A DNA stretch of 64,000 bases from Acanthopleuribacter pedis (GTDB lineage Bacteria; Acidobacteriota; Holophagae; Acanthopleuribacterales; Acanthopleuribacteraceae): assembly GCF_017377855.1 (NCBI RefSeq), contig NZ_JAFREP010000005.1, positions 62,001-126,000 of the forward strand, written 5' to 3'. The notes under the pieces were generated by a model. The model saw nothing but the letters and a program-made list of their open reading frames with translations, was not told the origin of the DNA and did no database searches. Positions 36,714-45,819 of the stretch are shown piece by piece. The position numbers and the translations under genes are program-made. Every line of letters starts with the position of its first letter. The first letter of the stretch is position 1.

Positions 36714-37208
36714 TTGACCGAACACAAGCAGCCGGGTGAGGTGGTGCTCTCCCACCTCAACCAACAGGGCGAGGCGCATATGGTGGATGTCGGCGGCAAA
36801 GCCGTGACGTCGCGTCAAGCCGTGGCCGAGGGTTTTATCTCGATGCCGCCCGAACTCATCGCCACGCTTGATCGTCTCAAAAAAGGCAACGCATACGAGG
36901 TGGCGCGTTTGGCCGGCATGATGGCCGCCAAAAAAACCGCCGACCTCATTCCGCTGTGCCACACCCTACCGCTGGACAAGGTCAAACTCCATTTCGAGAG
37001 CGAAGCCGACCGGGTGCGTGTCACCTGCACCGTGGCGTGCCACGCCCGCACCGGCGTGGAAATGGAAGCCTTGACCGGCGTACAGGTCGCGTTACTGACC
37101 CTGTACGACATGGGCAAAGCCTACGCGCGCGACATGGTCATCGGCCCGGTACGCCTGCTGGAAAAACACGGCGGCAAGACGGGATCCTGGCAAGCTGATG
37201 CTCTGTAG
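36714..37208 (+). CDS. moaC: Cyclic pyranopterin monophosphate synthase MoaC
   Basis: Second enzyme of molybdenum cofactor synthesis. Signatures: MVDVGGKAVTSRQAVAEG, KKTADLIPLCHTLPL (catalytic region) and GVEMEALTGVQVALLTLYDM. 164 residues, normal length. The start is TTG 36714 with GGGAGG five bases upstream. moaA and other cofactor genes are absent from the window; XdhC at 28 kb is the only functional relative here. Confidence 0.95.
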   Translation: MTEHKQPGEVVLSHLNQQGEAHMVDVGGKAVTSRQAVAEGFISMPPELIATLDRLKKGNAYEVARLAGMMAAKKTADLIPLCHTLPLDKVKLHFESEADRVRVTCTVACHARTGVEMEALTGVQVALLTLYDMGKAYARDMVIGPVRLLEKHGGKTGSWQADAL

Positions 37209-37349
37209 TGTGGGTTGTTACGGGCATTTTTTAGGGAAGCGTGATTCGTAACTTGCGGGCTATTTGATCCTGCTCCTGACGTTTGTCGGTGGGGCGTTGA
37301 CGCTTCTATGCCTTCCCGCTCGTTTGAGCAGAAAGGTGCAGGCGAACTC

Positions 37350-37358
37350 TGGTATATT
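37350..37358 (+). promoter_or_regulatory. Extended -10 promoter of the phosphoesterase gene
   Basis: TGGTATATT (TG, one base, TATATT), 50 bp before the ATG; no clear -35. Confidence 0.35.
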
Positions 37359-37408
37359 CGTGGCAAGCTTCATTCACAACTTGCAACGTTTTTACCCAGG
37401 AGGACGTT

Positions 37409-39343
37409 ATGGCCCCGGCGTTTGGTCGTGCTTTCGACCGTGTCTTGATCCTGATGTTCGAGAACCAGTACCGTTCCTACGTGATGGAAAACCCCTACTT
37501 CCGCAACCTCGCCAAACGCGGCCTGATGCTGCGAAACTACTTCGGTTGTTTCCACCCTTCCCAAACCAACTATATCGCCTCCACCGCCGGCGAGGTTTGC
37601 AACGTAACCGACGACGACCCACCGCCCGCCCTGCTCAAACAACGCACCCTTGTCGACCTCGTCGAAGCCTCCTCCGCCGGGTTAAATTGGAAAGGGTACA
37701 TGGACGGTTTTGTTCCCCAGATGCAGCCCTGGACCCCCGAACTCAAACCCGCCGACAACTTTCCCTACGTGATTAAACACAATCCCTACAGTTCCTTCGA
37801 AAGCATCGTGCGCAATCAGGAGCGCTGGGCACGCGTGCAGGATGAAGCCGCCTTTTGGGCCGATGTGCTCAACGGCACCTTACCCAACTACGCCTGGTTC
37901 ACCCCCGACATGTGGAACGACGGCCACTACCTCAACGGCACCCATACCGATCCACCGGAACGGGCACCCGCCTTGGTGGATCAGGCCGCCCTTTGGCTCG
38001 AATCCTTTTTTGACCGGCTGCGGTTCCCCGGCCCCGACAGCCATCTGCCCGAGGGCACCCTGGTGGTGGTGACCTTTGACGAGGCCGATTTCGAGGCCGA
38101 TTGGGAAAAAGGCGAAAAGTACACCTACGACGGGCCCAACCAGATCTACACCGTGCTGCTCGGGGACGGCATCGAACCCGGCGTGTGCGAGGTTGCCTAC
38201 AACCATTACAGCCTGATCCGTACCATTGAAAAAAACTTCGATCTTGGGCATCTTGGCAAAAACGATACACATGCCAATTGGTTCCGCTTCCTGTGGGGCG
38301 AACGCTTTCAGTGGTTTGACGAGGGCGCGACCCCGCTCGGGGCCGCCGCCGGCTTGGCCGCGGCGAGTTTTGCCGGTTCCCTTTATGTGGTGGAAACCGA
38401 CGGGGACGGCGCCATGCGCGTGCGTACCTGCCACGACGACGATTGGCACAGCCCGCAACCCCTTCCTTTTAAAGGTTCCTCTCCCGTTTTGGCCGCCGAC
38501 CAACAAAACCTGTTGCTGACCTTTACCGATCCTGGCGGCGACAGGGTTTGGAGCCGCTACACCTTGCAAGACGGCTGGTCCGCCGCCGCTTCTTTCCCTG
38601 CCGGCAATACCGCCCAGGTCTCCATGGTTACCATGGATTCCGGTCGGATTATGGCTGCCTACCGCGGCGCCGGCGACGCGATTTATTCCGTCATTTTCAG
38701 CGACGGGGCCTGGGCCGATCCGGTTGCGACCGGTGCAAGCACCGCCGGCGATTTGGTGTTGACCCGGCTTGGCGCCACCCTGTTGCTCGTTTACCAAGCG
38801 CCCGGTAGCGAAGACGCCCTCGCGGCGCTCAGCTACAACACCGCCGATTGCAACGTGGTCACCTACCCGGAAGGGAGCAAGTGGGCCGGCCCCTACGACG
38901 ACACCGTCAAAGACGCCTGGGCCAAAACCGCCTTCCCCGTGGCCCATTTCGCCCACGGCCCCAACGCCACCACCCCCGGCGAAGCGGAACCCTTGTTGCG
39001 TCCCTACGCCGGCGGCCGACCTTTGACCGCCGCCACCCTCGACGGCGTGATCCATCTGATCCACCCCGGCCGCGCCAATACCCAGCTCTTGACCGAGTCC
39101 TTCAGCTTGAGTGGCATCATGACCCCCAAGCTGGCGATTTCCTACGCGGCCTCGGACGAAACCACGACGAGTAACGGTTACGGATCCCTGGCCCAAGCGG
39201 GTTGGTCGCACCAAACCGCGGTACCCGGCGCCTACGCTCGCGACCTTGCCGTGGCCGCGACCCATGACGGCGCCGTTTACCTGTTCCATCGTGTCGGCGG
39301 CGACGACGACGTCCACCTCACCATCGGTTGCTACGCCGAATAA
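37409..39343 (+). CDS. Phosphoesterase-family protein with C-terminal beta-propeller-like domain
   Basis: 644 residues. Residues 1-300 match the phosphoesterase family that includes AcpA-type acid phosphatases and phospholipase C: DRVLILMFENQYRSYV, HPSQTNYIASTAGE, TPDMWNDGH and VVTFDEADFE. Residues 310-644 are beta-strand repeats of 45-60 residues (SLYVVETDGDGAMRVRTC and similar), like a lectin or sialidase-type propeller. No signal peptide is visible at the well-supported ATG (AGGAGG five bases upstream), although relatives are usually secreted. Substrate unknown. Confidence 0.85.
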   Translation: MAPAFGRAFDRVLILMFENQYRSYVMENPYFRNLAKRGLMLRNYFGCFHPSQTNYIASTAGEVCNVTDDDPPPALLKQRTLVDLVEASSAGLNWKGYMDGFVPQMQPWTPELKPADNFPYVIKHNPYSSFESIVRNQERWARVQDEAAFWADVLNGTLPNYAWFTPDMWNDGHYLNGTHTDPPERAPALVDQAALWLESFFDRLRFPGPDSHLPEGTLVVVTFDEADFEADWEKGEKYTYDGPNQIYTVLLGDGIEPGVCEVAYNHYSLIRTIEKNFDLGHLGKNDTHANWFRFLWGERFQWFDEGATPLGAAAGLAAASFAGSLYVVETDGDGAMRVRTCHDDDWHSPQPLPFKGSSPVLAADQQNLLLTFTDPGGDRVWSRYTLQDGWSAAASFPAGNTAQVSMVTMDSGRIMAAYRGAGDAIYSVIFSDGAWADPVATGASTAGDLVLTRLGATLLLVYQAPGSEDALAALSYNTADCNVVTYPEGSKWAGPYDDTVKDAWAKTAFPVAHFAHGPNATTPGEAEPLLRPYAGGRPLTAATLDGVIHLIHPGRANTQLLTESFSLSGIMTPKLAISYAASDETTTSNGYGSLAQAGWSHQTAVPGAYARDLAVAATHDGAVYLFHRVGGDDDVHLTIGCYAE

Positions 39344-39386
39344 CCTTTATGAAGGATCCAACAAAACCCCCGGTTCCCTGCGATTA

Positions 39387-39449
39387 CCCGGTTTCGTGAC
39401 ACCCGTCGCCTGTTTTCGGCCATCCGACACGGGACCGGGTTTTGTTTTT
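39387..39449 (+). terminator. Terminator after the phosphoesterase gene
   Basis: Stem CCCGGTTTCGTG / CACGGGACCGGG (two G-U pairs) followed by TTTTGTTTTT. It separates this gene from the PqqD-like operon. Confidence 0.75.
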
Positions 39450-39541
39450 CGGTTACAATAAGCGATCTTTTTCCGCCAAACCAACAACCCATCGCCGGCG
39501 CCGCCCCGCATCCGCGGGTAGGTCCTTAAGGAGCATGTGCC

Positions 39542-39838
39542 GTGAATCCCTTGATTCGCCAAGATTTGATCTTCCGCGAGTTGGAAGGCTGCTTTGTGGT
39601 TTACGATCCCGTTTGCGATACCACCGCGGTGCTCAATGTCCAGGCCGCCGCCGTCCTCGACTTTTGCGACGGCACCTTCAACCCGGACCAAATCGCCGCC
39701 GAACTTGCCGACACCTTTGGCACCACCGCTGCCGCCGTTGCAGGCCAAGTTAACAGCCTGCTCCAGGACTTTGCCGCCAAGGGTTGGTTGCAATCGCCGG
39801 GTTCCGCGCCGGTGATCGAGGTGGAACCCATCTCATGA
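39542..39838 (+). CDS. PqqD-like protein, first gene of the kinase operon
   Basis: 98 residues with PqqD architecture: LIFRELEGCFVVYDPVCDTT, LNVQAAAVLDFCDGTF and a C-terminal helix ending FAAKGWLQS. PqqD domains bind leader peptides in RiPP pathways but also occur beside sugar-modifying genes. GTG start with AAGGAG upstream. It overlaps the kinase-like gene by 4 bp (ATGA). No cyclase or precursor is visible next to it. Confidence 0.85.
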   Translation: MNPLIRQDLIFRELEGCFVVYDPVCDTTAVLNVQAAAVLDFCDGTFNPDQIAAELADTFGTTAAAVAGQVNSLLQDFAAKGWLQSPGSAPVIEVEPIS

Positions 39839-40698
39839 ACGTTTTAAACCTCCACCTTCTGGAAAAAAAGGTTCGGCTCGAAACCGATTGGGCCGAGGCC
39901 TTTGAGGCCATGACCCAAATCTTCGAAGCGAGCCTGCCCGACGCCGTGCCGGCGGCTGCCGATTTAACCGTGACGGTTGCCAAACAACAAGATGGTCGCG
40001 GGCGCACCTGGTTCCAGACCCATTGCCAACCGGCCAACGCCCTCCAGGGGATGGAAACGGAAGAACCTTTGTCGCCGCTTTCCCTGGCGCGAAACCTCTG
40101 TTCCTGGGCGGCCCAACAGACCCGGGAAACCTACGTCTACCACGGTGCGGCCTTGGCTCAGGATGATCGCGGCGTGCTGTTGCTCGGTGATTCCGGCAGC
40201 GGCAAAACCACGCTTGCACTGGAAATGGCGCGGCGCGGCTGGGCATTTTATTCAGACGAGGTGGTTGCCCTTGCGCTTGAAAACCGCGCCATGACCGCCT
40301 TTCCGCGCCGACCCGTGCTTCGACGCGATGTGTGGTCCTTGTTTGACCCGGGTCCTTTTCCGTCCTTACCCCTTGAGCCCGCGGCCCTGCCCAACGAACA
40401 ACCCGCCGCACCTCTGCGCTTGGCGGCCGTTGGCGCGGTGCGTCCCAGCCAGGTCGCTTACCCCGCCGCCGTCGTGTTTCCCCGCTTTGAGGCCGGCGCC
40501 GCGCCGCGCCGCGAACGGCTCGACCAAGGTTCGATGTTACTCGCCATGATGGGGGCCTCTTGCTCCCAGCCAATCTTTAAGGTGCGCGGCCTCGACTTTG
40601 TGATCGACATCGTGCGGCAGTTGCCCGGTTATTTGCTGACCTATGGCCGTGGCGGCGACGCCGCCGCCGAAATCAGCAGCATCGTGTCGGAGCGGTGA
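39835..40698 (+). CDS. HPr-kinase-like protein
   Basis: 287 residues. P-loop LLLGDSGSGKTTLALEMARRG (near 119-139) followed by FYSDEVVAL, the HprK-type acidic strand. It belongs to the same broad kinase group as the lasso kinase at 12747-13715 but is not a close duplicate. The ATG overlaps the upstream stop (ATGA) and the next gene follows at once. Its phosphoacceptor is unknown; in RiPP clusters such enzymes modify precursor peptides. Confidence 0.83.
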   Translation: MNVLNLHLLEKKVRLETDWAEAFEAMTQIFEASLPDAVPAAADLTVTVAKQQDGRGRTWFQTHCQPANALQGMETEEPLSPLSLARNLCSWAAQQTRETYVYHGAALAQDDRGVLLLGDSGSGKTTLALEMARRGWAFYSDEVVALALENRAMTAFPRRPVLRRDVWSLFDPGPFPSLPLEPAALPNEQPAAPLRLAAVGAVRPSQVAYPAAVVFPRFEAGAAPRRERLDQGSMLLAMMGASCSQPIFKVRGLDFVIDIVRQLPGYLLTYGRGGDAAAEISSIVSER

Positions 40699-40700
40699 TC

Positions 40701-41804
40701 ATGGTGGAACCTTGGCGGCTTTGGTTGACGGCGGCCGCGCGGCAAGAGGCGGAACCGCCCGAGGCGGTGGGTCCCGTCGACTGGAACCTGTTCCTCGCCA
40801 AAGCCGAGCAGCACCAAATGAGCGCTTTTTGTTACCAACATCGTCGTGCGCAAGGACGACCCGCCGCCATGCCCGCATCCGTTTGGGAAGCGCTGCGCTT
40901 CGAATGGCTCCATCACCATATGCGCAACCTTAAGCTGTTTCAGGAGTTACAGGAAGTCCACGCGGCCCTGGACAGCGCCGGCTTGGAACACCTTTTTGCC
41001 AAAGGTCCCTGGCTTGCCTTTCGCGCTTGGCCCGCGAGCGGCGCGCGCCCGGTTGGCGATATCGATTTGGTGGTTCACGAACACGACGCCGCCGCCGTCT
41101 GGCTGGTTTTGCGCGACCTGGGTTATACCGCCGAATCACCTTGTCCCGCCGACGGCGCCGAGGCCTTGGCTTTTGCCCATTACCGGCGCCAGTACCGCTT
41201 TTTTGCCACCGGTCGTCGTCCCCTGGAACTGCACTTTCGTTTGGTGAACATGGGGCCGCCTTCCAAGGGTGAACCCTGGCTGTGGCAGGGGCGACGGCTC
41301 GCTACATTCGAAGGTGGTGTCTTACCCGTGCCCAGCCCGACCTGTATGTTGTTCCACCTTTTGCTGCACGCCAACCAACACGGTTATGCCGTGTTGCGTT
41401 TGTTCCTCGACATTCGCTTTCACCTCGACCACGCCGGCGCGGAGGTTGACAACGACCTGTTCCAACGCCTGATGCGCCGCTACCATTTGACCTGCTCCTT
41501 CCATTTCACCCTTCACCTGACGCGGCATCTCACCGCATTGACCTTGCCCGAAACCCTGACGCTGCCCCGGCCCAACTTCCTGCAACGGTGGCGTTTCGCC
41601 CTGTTGTGGTCGCCGCAACGGGCCGCCGATCTCGCCCTGCCGCGTACCTGGGAACGTTTTGAGGCGCCCAAACTCTATCTCGCCGAAATGGCGACCCCGC
41701 TGGGGGCACTGACCTATGCGCGCGGTGTCGCCCGCGCTGCCGGTGGCTGGTCCGCCCTGCTGCGCCAAGTGTTGGGAAGCAGCGCCGGTGAGGTGCGCCC
41801 ATGA
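40701..41804 (+). CDS. Nucleotidyltransferase-fold protein (NTP_transf_5 type)
   Basis: 367 residues. The segment FAKGPWLAFRAWPASGARP followed by VGDIDLVVHEHD is the nucleotidyltransferase signature with paired metal-binding aspartates. The rest is helical with many aromatic residues. I prefer ATG 40701, eight bases after GGAG, though a GTG at 40695 overlaps the upstream stop. Members of this family occur in tailored lasso clusters such as pseudomycoidin, where one extends the phosphate placed by the kinase; here it follows an HPr-kinase-like gene directly. Confidence 0.82.
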   Translation: MVEPWRLWLTAAARQEAEPPEAVGPVDWNLFLAKAEQHQMSAFCYQHRRAQGRPAAMPASVWEALRFEWLHHHMRNLKLFQELQEVHAALDSAGLEHLFAKGPWLAFRAWPASGARPVGDIDLVVHEHDAAAVWLVLRDLGYTAESPCPADGAEALAFAHYRRQYRFFATGRRPLELHFRLVNMGPPSKGEPWLWQGRRLATFEGGVLPVPSPTCMLFHLLLHANQHGYAVLRLFLDIRFHLDHAGAEVDNDLFQRLMRRYHLTCSFHFTLHLTRHLTALTLPETLTLPRPNFLQRWRFALLWSPQRAADLALPRTWERFEAPKLYLAEMATPLGALTYARGVARAAGGWSALLRQVLGSSAGEVRP

Positions 41805-43612
41805 GTTGGTCGCCCGCGCTGTTTGCCCGTAACCAGGCCTACCTGCGCGAGCGGCATTACATTGTCATGCCCGATCCACCGGCCACACCCAGTGTCGGCG
41901 CGGAGATCCGCCCCGCCGCCAACGGCAAACCCACCGTTTGGCTGGGTACCAAGCCGCTGGAACACAGCGGGGATCCCGACGCCGAGGCGCGTCATTTGTT
42001 AAAAGGCATCAAAGGCGAGGTGCACATCCATTTTGGTTTTGGCTTGGGGCGGCTAGTCAACCTGGACCGCGCCCGCAACCTGGCCAACCTCATCATCTAC
42101 GAGCCCTCACCCGAGGTGTGGCTGGCCGCCATGGGCGTTTGCGACATGGAAGCCCTGCTCAAGGGCCGCGGCGTGGTGATTTGCTTCCACCTGCGCAGCT
42201 TGCGTTACCTCGTCATGCGCTACCGCCACCGCAAACAAAGCGTCGGCTTGGTGATTCCACCCACCTATTCCGCCTGCTTTCCCGACCTGTTGGATTTGTT
42301 CCATCGCAGCGTGCAAATTTGGGGACCGGCCCCGATTGATTACGGCCGCCTCTACCCGAAGATCGTCAAAAATACCGCTGCCAACTTGGCCCGTTTCAGT
42401 GAGGAGCCAGGATGCGAGCATTGGTACCAGCGGCTCGCCGGTAAACCCGGGGTCGTGCTGGCCGCGGGCCCTTCGCTCGAGCGCAACATCGCCGAACTCA
42501 AGGCCGTTCGCGACCGCGTTATCGTGTTTGCCATTGCCCGCACCGTTTCCACCCTGGAACGACTGGGCTTGACCCCGGACTTTGTCGTTCACGTCGAAAC
42601 CCAAGATTTTCACCATTTGGTTGCCGGCCGTGAAAACTTGGTCGATGCAACCTTGTTGGTGCCGGACCAAGTTCAACCGCTGTTTTGGCAAAGCTTTGGC
42701 GGTTCACGACGGTTCTGGTTCGTTTCCAAAACCAACCCCATTTGCAACAGCATTAAAAACTTCGATCCCGACTACAAACGCCTGGTCATCAAGACGGGCG
42801 GATCGGTGGCGACGGCGGCTTTTTACCTGGCTTTTTGTTTTGGTTGCCAACCACTCATCTTAATGGGTCAGGATCTGGCCTTTACCCACGGCCGCCAATA
42901 CCTACCCGCCCCGGAAAATCTACACTACCGCACGGTGACCTGCGAGGTGCCCGCCTACAACGGGTTGGGGAAATTGGTGTCCCAGACCCAATACCAACGC
43001 AACCTGGAATGGTACCAGCATTCGGTTCAGGTGTTGGGGCGGATGGATCCCAATCGGGAGTTTATCAACGCGACCGAGGGTGGCGCCGCCATCGAAGGTT
43101 TTCAGCAAATGAGCTGGCGCGAGGTTGTTGTGCGCAAGCTGCGACAGCCCGTGTCGGTCCCCGAGCTTGACGTGGCGCCGGTCGCCTCGGAGCAAGTTTT
43201 GTACGCCCGCTTTTACGCGCGTCTGCGTGACGCTTTTGATCAATACAACCTGATCGAGCGCCAATTCCAGCGTGCGGAGAGCGCCTTTATGGCGATGATG
43301 ATCGGCGGTCGTTTTGAAATGACCTCGGCGCATTCACCCGCGCGCCAATTTGCCGTATTGGGTGAGTGGTTCCAGCAGTTTAAATCCTTGGAGCCCTTGT
43401 TTCCCAAGGAATGGGATCGCTTGCGCAAGATGTCGGGTCAACTCACCAACTTGGGCGAGGAAAACGCGCTTGAGGTTTATTGCGCGCTTTGGACCGGCCT
43501 TGCCGCTGTCTATTACGGCATTCGGTTTACCCTCAACGAGATCGAGGAAGGGCTTCGGCTCGCGCGGGAGGCCGGACAACGGGAGGCGCATGGGGCAACC
43601 GGTGAAGGTTAG
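41801..43612 (+). CDS. DUF115/Maf-like protein
   Basis: 603 residues. Central region: VVLAAGPSLERNIAELKAVR, then VHVETQD, KTGGSVATAAFYLAFCFGC and LILMGQDLAFTHGRQY. This is the DUF115 (MptE-like) core also found in Maf proteins that transfer nonulosonic acids to flagellin. The start overlaps the previous stop (ATGA). No flagellin or sugar-synthesis genes are in view, so the acceptor is unknown. It closes a coupled four-gene run. Confidence 0.83.
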   Translation: MSWSPALFARNQAYLRERHYIVMPDPPATPSVGAEIRPAANGKPTVWLGTKPLEHSGDPDAEARHLLKGIKGEVHIHFGFGLGRLVNLDRARNLANLIIYEPSPEVWLAAMGVCDMEALLKGRGVVICFHLRSLRYLVMRYRHRKQSVGLVIPPTYSACFPDLLDLFHRSVQIWGPAPIDYGRLYPKIVKNTAANLARFSEEPGCEHWYQRLAGKPGVVLAAGPSLERNIAELKAVRDRVIVFAIARTVSTLERLGLTPDFVVHVETQDFHHLVAGRENLVDATLLVPDQVQPLFWQSFGGSRRFWFVSKTNPICNSIKNFDPDYKRLVIKTGGSVATAAFYLAFCFGCQPLILMGQDLAFTHGRQYLPAPENLHYRTVTCEVPAYNGLGKLVSQTQYQRNLEWYQHSVQVLGRMDPNREFINATEGGAAIEGFQQMSWREVVVRKLRQPVSVPELDVAPVASEQVLYARFYARLRDAFDQYNLIERQFQRAESAFMAMMIGGRFEMTSAHSPARQFAVLGEWFQQFKSLEPLFPKEWDRLRKMSGQLTNLGEENALEVYCALWTGLAAVYYGIRFTLNEIEEGLRLAREAGQREAHGATGEG

Positions 43613-43702
43613 ATGCCTCAAGCGGGGGGCCTTCCTGATTCGGACCGCGCAAAGGCGGCGCCAAAGGTGGGCCGCGATCACCACGTATCTGGTGGCGGGC
43701 AC

Positions 43703-44056
43703 ATGATTCAAAAATGGTTTCCGACGGTGGTTGCAGTGCTCTTTCCTTGGCTGCTGTTCACCGCGCTCAATGCGTTGGTGTTTGAGCCGCCGGTGTGGCC
43801 GTGGAGCTTGTTGGCCACCTTGCCCGTTAGTATGCTCATGGTTGGTTGCGGGTTGCTGTTGCCACATTCTTCTCGGGTGCGCAAGCGTTTTCTGATGCTG
43901 GGTTTGTTCTTTTGTTGGCCGCTGCTGAGGCTGATCTCGATTTACCAGCAGGAAATCGTTGCTCAAGTGATGGCGGTCCCGCTCTTTGTCGGCCTTAACT
44001 TGGGCGCGGGTCTGCTGAGTGGCTGGGTGGTTGGTCGTTGTTTTTCAGGTGGTTAG
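43703..44056 (+). CDS. Small membrane protein
   Basis: 117 residues with about four membrane helices (roughly 6-24, 33-50, 63-78, 88-110). No family recognised. The ATG at 43703 begins MIQKWFPTVVAVLFPW; the open frame extends 30 codons upstream, but that part is unlike a protein N-terminus. It lies 90 bp after the DUF115 gene and may be the last gene of that operon. Confidence 0.6.
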   Translation: MIQKWFPTVVAVLFPWLLFTALNALVFEPPVWPWSLLATLPVSMLMVGCGLLLPHSSRVRKRFLMLGLFFCWPLLRLISIYQQEIVAQVMAVPLFVGLNLGAGLLSGWVVGRCFSGG

Positions 44057-44120
44057 CCGGGCACTCTTCGTTTGGAAGGGCAGGGGTGGTTTTCGATGAT
44101 GCGTTGGTCTTTGACCGAAA

Positions 44121-44149
44121 AAAGTGCGACCGCCACGCGGTCGCACTTT
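44121..44149 (-). terminator. Terminator of the LPMO gene
   Basis: Perfect 13-base stem AAAGTGCGACCGC with a 3-base loop. On the minus strand it ends in six T. It may also serve the convergent plus-strand operon. Confidence 0.9.
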
Positions 44150-44178
44150 GTCCCTATTGCTTACAGGCGCGAAGGCGA

Positions 44179-45819
44179 TTATTGGCAGTCGGAATCACCG
44201 ACCCGTTGCCAAACCGAGGCCTGGCCGGGTTCGTCGCCGCGCGACCACCATTGGTTTTGCCAAACGCCGCCCTGGTGATGGACTTGCGTGTTGGCCGGGT
44301 AGGCCACGTTGCGGTTCCAGACCAGCGGGACGTCACTGATTAACTGCCAAACCTCGGCCGTGTTGCTGGGTTCGGTGCTGTTGGTCCACCATTTCGCCTG
44401 CCACACCAGGTTGTTGTGGCTGACGCGGTCACCCGTGTTGTACACCGTGCCGCTTTGCCAGGTCGGGTACTGGTCCGCGTCGGGATCTGTTTGATCGCAG
44501 CCGCCGCTGCTTCCCGCCCTGACCGTAACCGCGGTGGTACCGCGTACTGTTGCCTTGCCGTCGCTCACCGAAACCGTGATGTCGACCGTGCGGTCGTTGG
44601 ACACTTCCGGGGCGCTTGCATCCAGCGTGGCCGTCGCCAGGTCGCCGCTGTCAAAACCCGCCGGGAGTTGCCAGGCGTAGGTCAGCGCATCGCCGTCCGC
44701 GTCCGTGGCTTCCGCCGCAATGGTGAAGCGGGCGCCGCTTTGGACCGAAAGGGTTTGGGGAACACGCACCACCGGGGCTTGGTTGCCCGTACCGCGTTTG
44801 ACGTCGAGTTGGAAGGTGTGAAGGCGGTCGCGGACGTAGACTTTGTTGGCATAGAGGTCGCCTGGATCAAAGGACACCACGCTGTCGCGCAGGATGCCGA
44901 CGCGGGCCGCGCTGTCGGAAGGTGAGTTGACCCGTTCAACCAATTCGCGGGTCCAGGCGGCAACGTCTTGGTTGTTTGCGGTGATGCCCAGGCGTTCGAA
45001 AATGAGTTCGCTGCCCGTGCCGTCGAAGACGCGGAACCAGACCTCATCGCCCTCGGCCGGGCGCACGTCGGGTGTGATAAAGGAGCCGGCGTCCGTCCAA
45101 GGGGAGGGGTTGCCGTCTACCAGGAAGATGTCGCTACAGTTGTAGAAACCTTCACCGGCCGGGTCTTCCCGTTGCCAGCGCGTGAAAAGAATCGCGCGGC
45201 CCAGGCGGTCGAGAGGCAGTGAAACGCGCATCACGTAATAGGGTTTGTCGTCGATGCGGGTGATGATGACATCGCCGGTTTCGTCGACCAGATCCAGGTC
45301 GTCCCAGGTCAAACGTTGGGTGGTGGGATCAAAACCCTCACGGCTCAGGAAGAACTGCCAAAAGCTGGGGTTGTGCGGGGTTGAGGCGTAAAAACGAAAC
45401 TCGAAGGTCCCATCCGCATCTAATTGTAAGTATTGAACTTGCCATTCGGAGCTAGGAATGTCCATGCCCGCTTTGGCCGGGTCGCCGCCGGCACAGAGGG
45501 TGCCGTCCGGGATGGCGCGCATGACCGCATCCATATTGGTGTAGTCAGCGACCAACTTCGCGAATTCGTTGGATTGGACAAAAGGGTAGTGGCCGGTTTC
45601 CAGGAAGGCGGCGCGGCAAGCGGCGTTGGGAATGGCGGACCCGTCCTCGGGCCACCAATAGCCGCCGTCCTGTTCACAATAAACCTGGCGGGCCTTGGGG
45701 AAAACCGCGTAGCCGTGGGCTTGTACCGGTAGGGAGGCGACGAACAGGGAAAAAAGGCCGATCAGGAGGATCGGCCGTTGAAGCCATGAGGCTTCAAAAG
45801 ATGGGCGAAAACAGCGCAT
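44179..45819 (-). CDS. Secreted AA10 lytic polysaccharide monooxygenase with chitin-binding modules
   Basis: 546 residues. The signal peptide ends PVQA, leaving mature His35 (HGYAVFPKARQ), the first copper ligand of LPMOs. A second ligand fits the His of STPHNPSFWQFF. The catalytic domain extends to about 215. A middle region (to about 340) is followed by a PKD-like beta domain (VPQTLSVQSGARFTIAAEATD, about 350-435), then two CBM5/12-type modules rich in Trp (YPTWQSGTVYNTGDRVSHN and VWNRNVAYPANTQVHHQGG). GbpA-like enzymes cleave chitin oxidatively. GAGGAG before the ATG. This points to a chitin-rich, probably marine habitat. Confidence 0.93.
   Translation of the reverse strand: MRCFRPSFEASWLQRPILLIGLFSLFVASLPVQAHGYAVFPKARQVYCEQDGGYWWPEDGSAIPNAACRAAFLETGHYPFVQSNEFAKLVADYTNMDAVMRAIPDGTLCAGGDPAKAGMDIPSSEWQVQYLQLDADGTFEFRFYASTPHNPSFWQFFLSREGFDPTTQRLTWDDLDLVDETGDVIITRIDDKPYYVMRVSLPLDRLGRAILFTRWQREDPAGEGFYNCSDIFLVDGNPSPWTDAGSFITPDVRPAEGDEVWFRVFDGTGSELIFERLGITANNQDVAAWTRELVERVNSPSDSAARVGILRDSVVSFDPGDLYANKVYVRDRLHTFQLDVKRGTGNQAPVVRVPQTLSVQSGARFTIAAEATDADGDALTYAWQLPAGFDSGDLATATLDASAPEVSNDRTVDITVSVSDGKATVRGTTAVTVRAGSSGGCDQTDPDADQYPTWQSGTVYNTGDRVSHNNLVWQAKWWTNSTEPSNTAEVWQLISDVPLVWNRNVAYPANTQVHHQGGVWQNQWWSRGDEPGQASVWQRVGDSDCQ

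Noticed and set aside
37880-39316. 478-codon minus-strand frame
   Set aside because: Lies wholly opposite the phosphoesterase gene, which has clear motifs and a strong ribosome site.
39354-39404. 16-codon frame before the PqqD-like gene as a possible RiPP precursor
   Set aside because: Too short, lacks a leader pattern and overlaps the terminator stem; no ribosome site.
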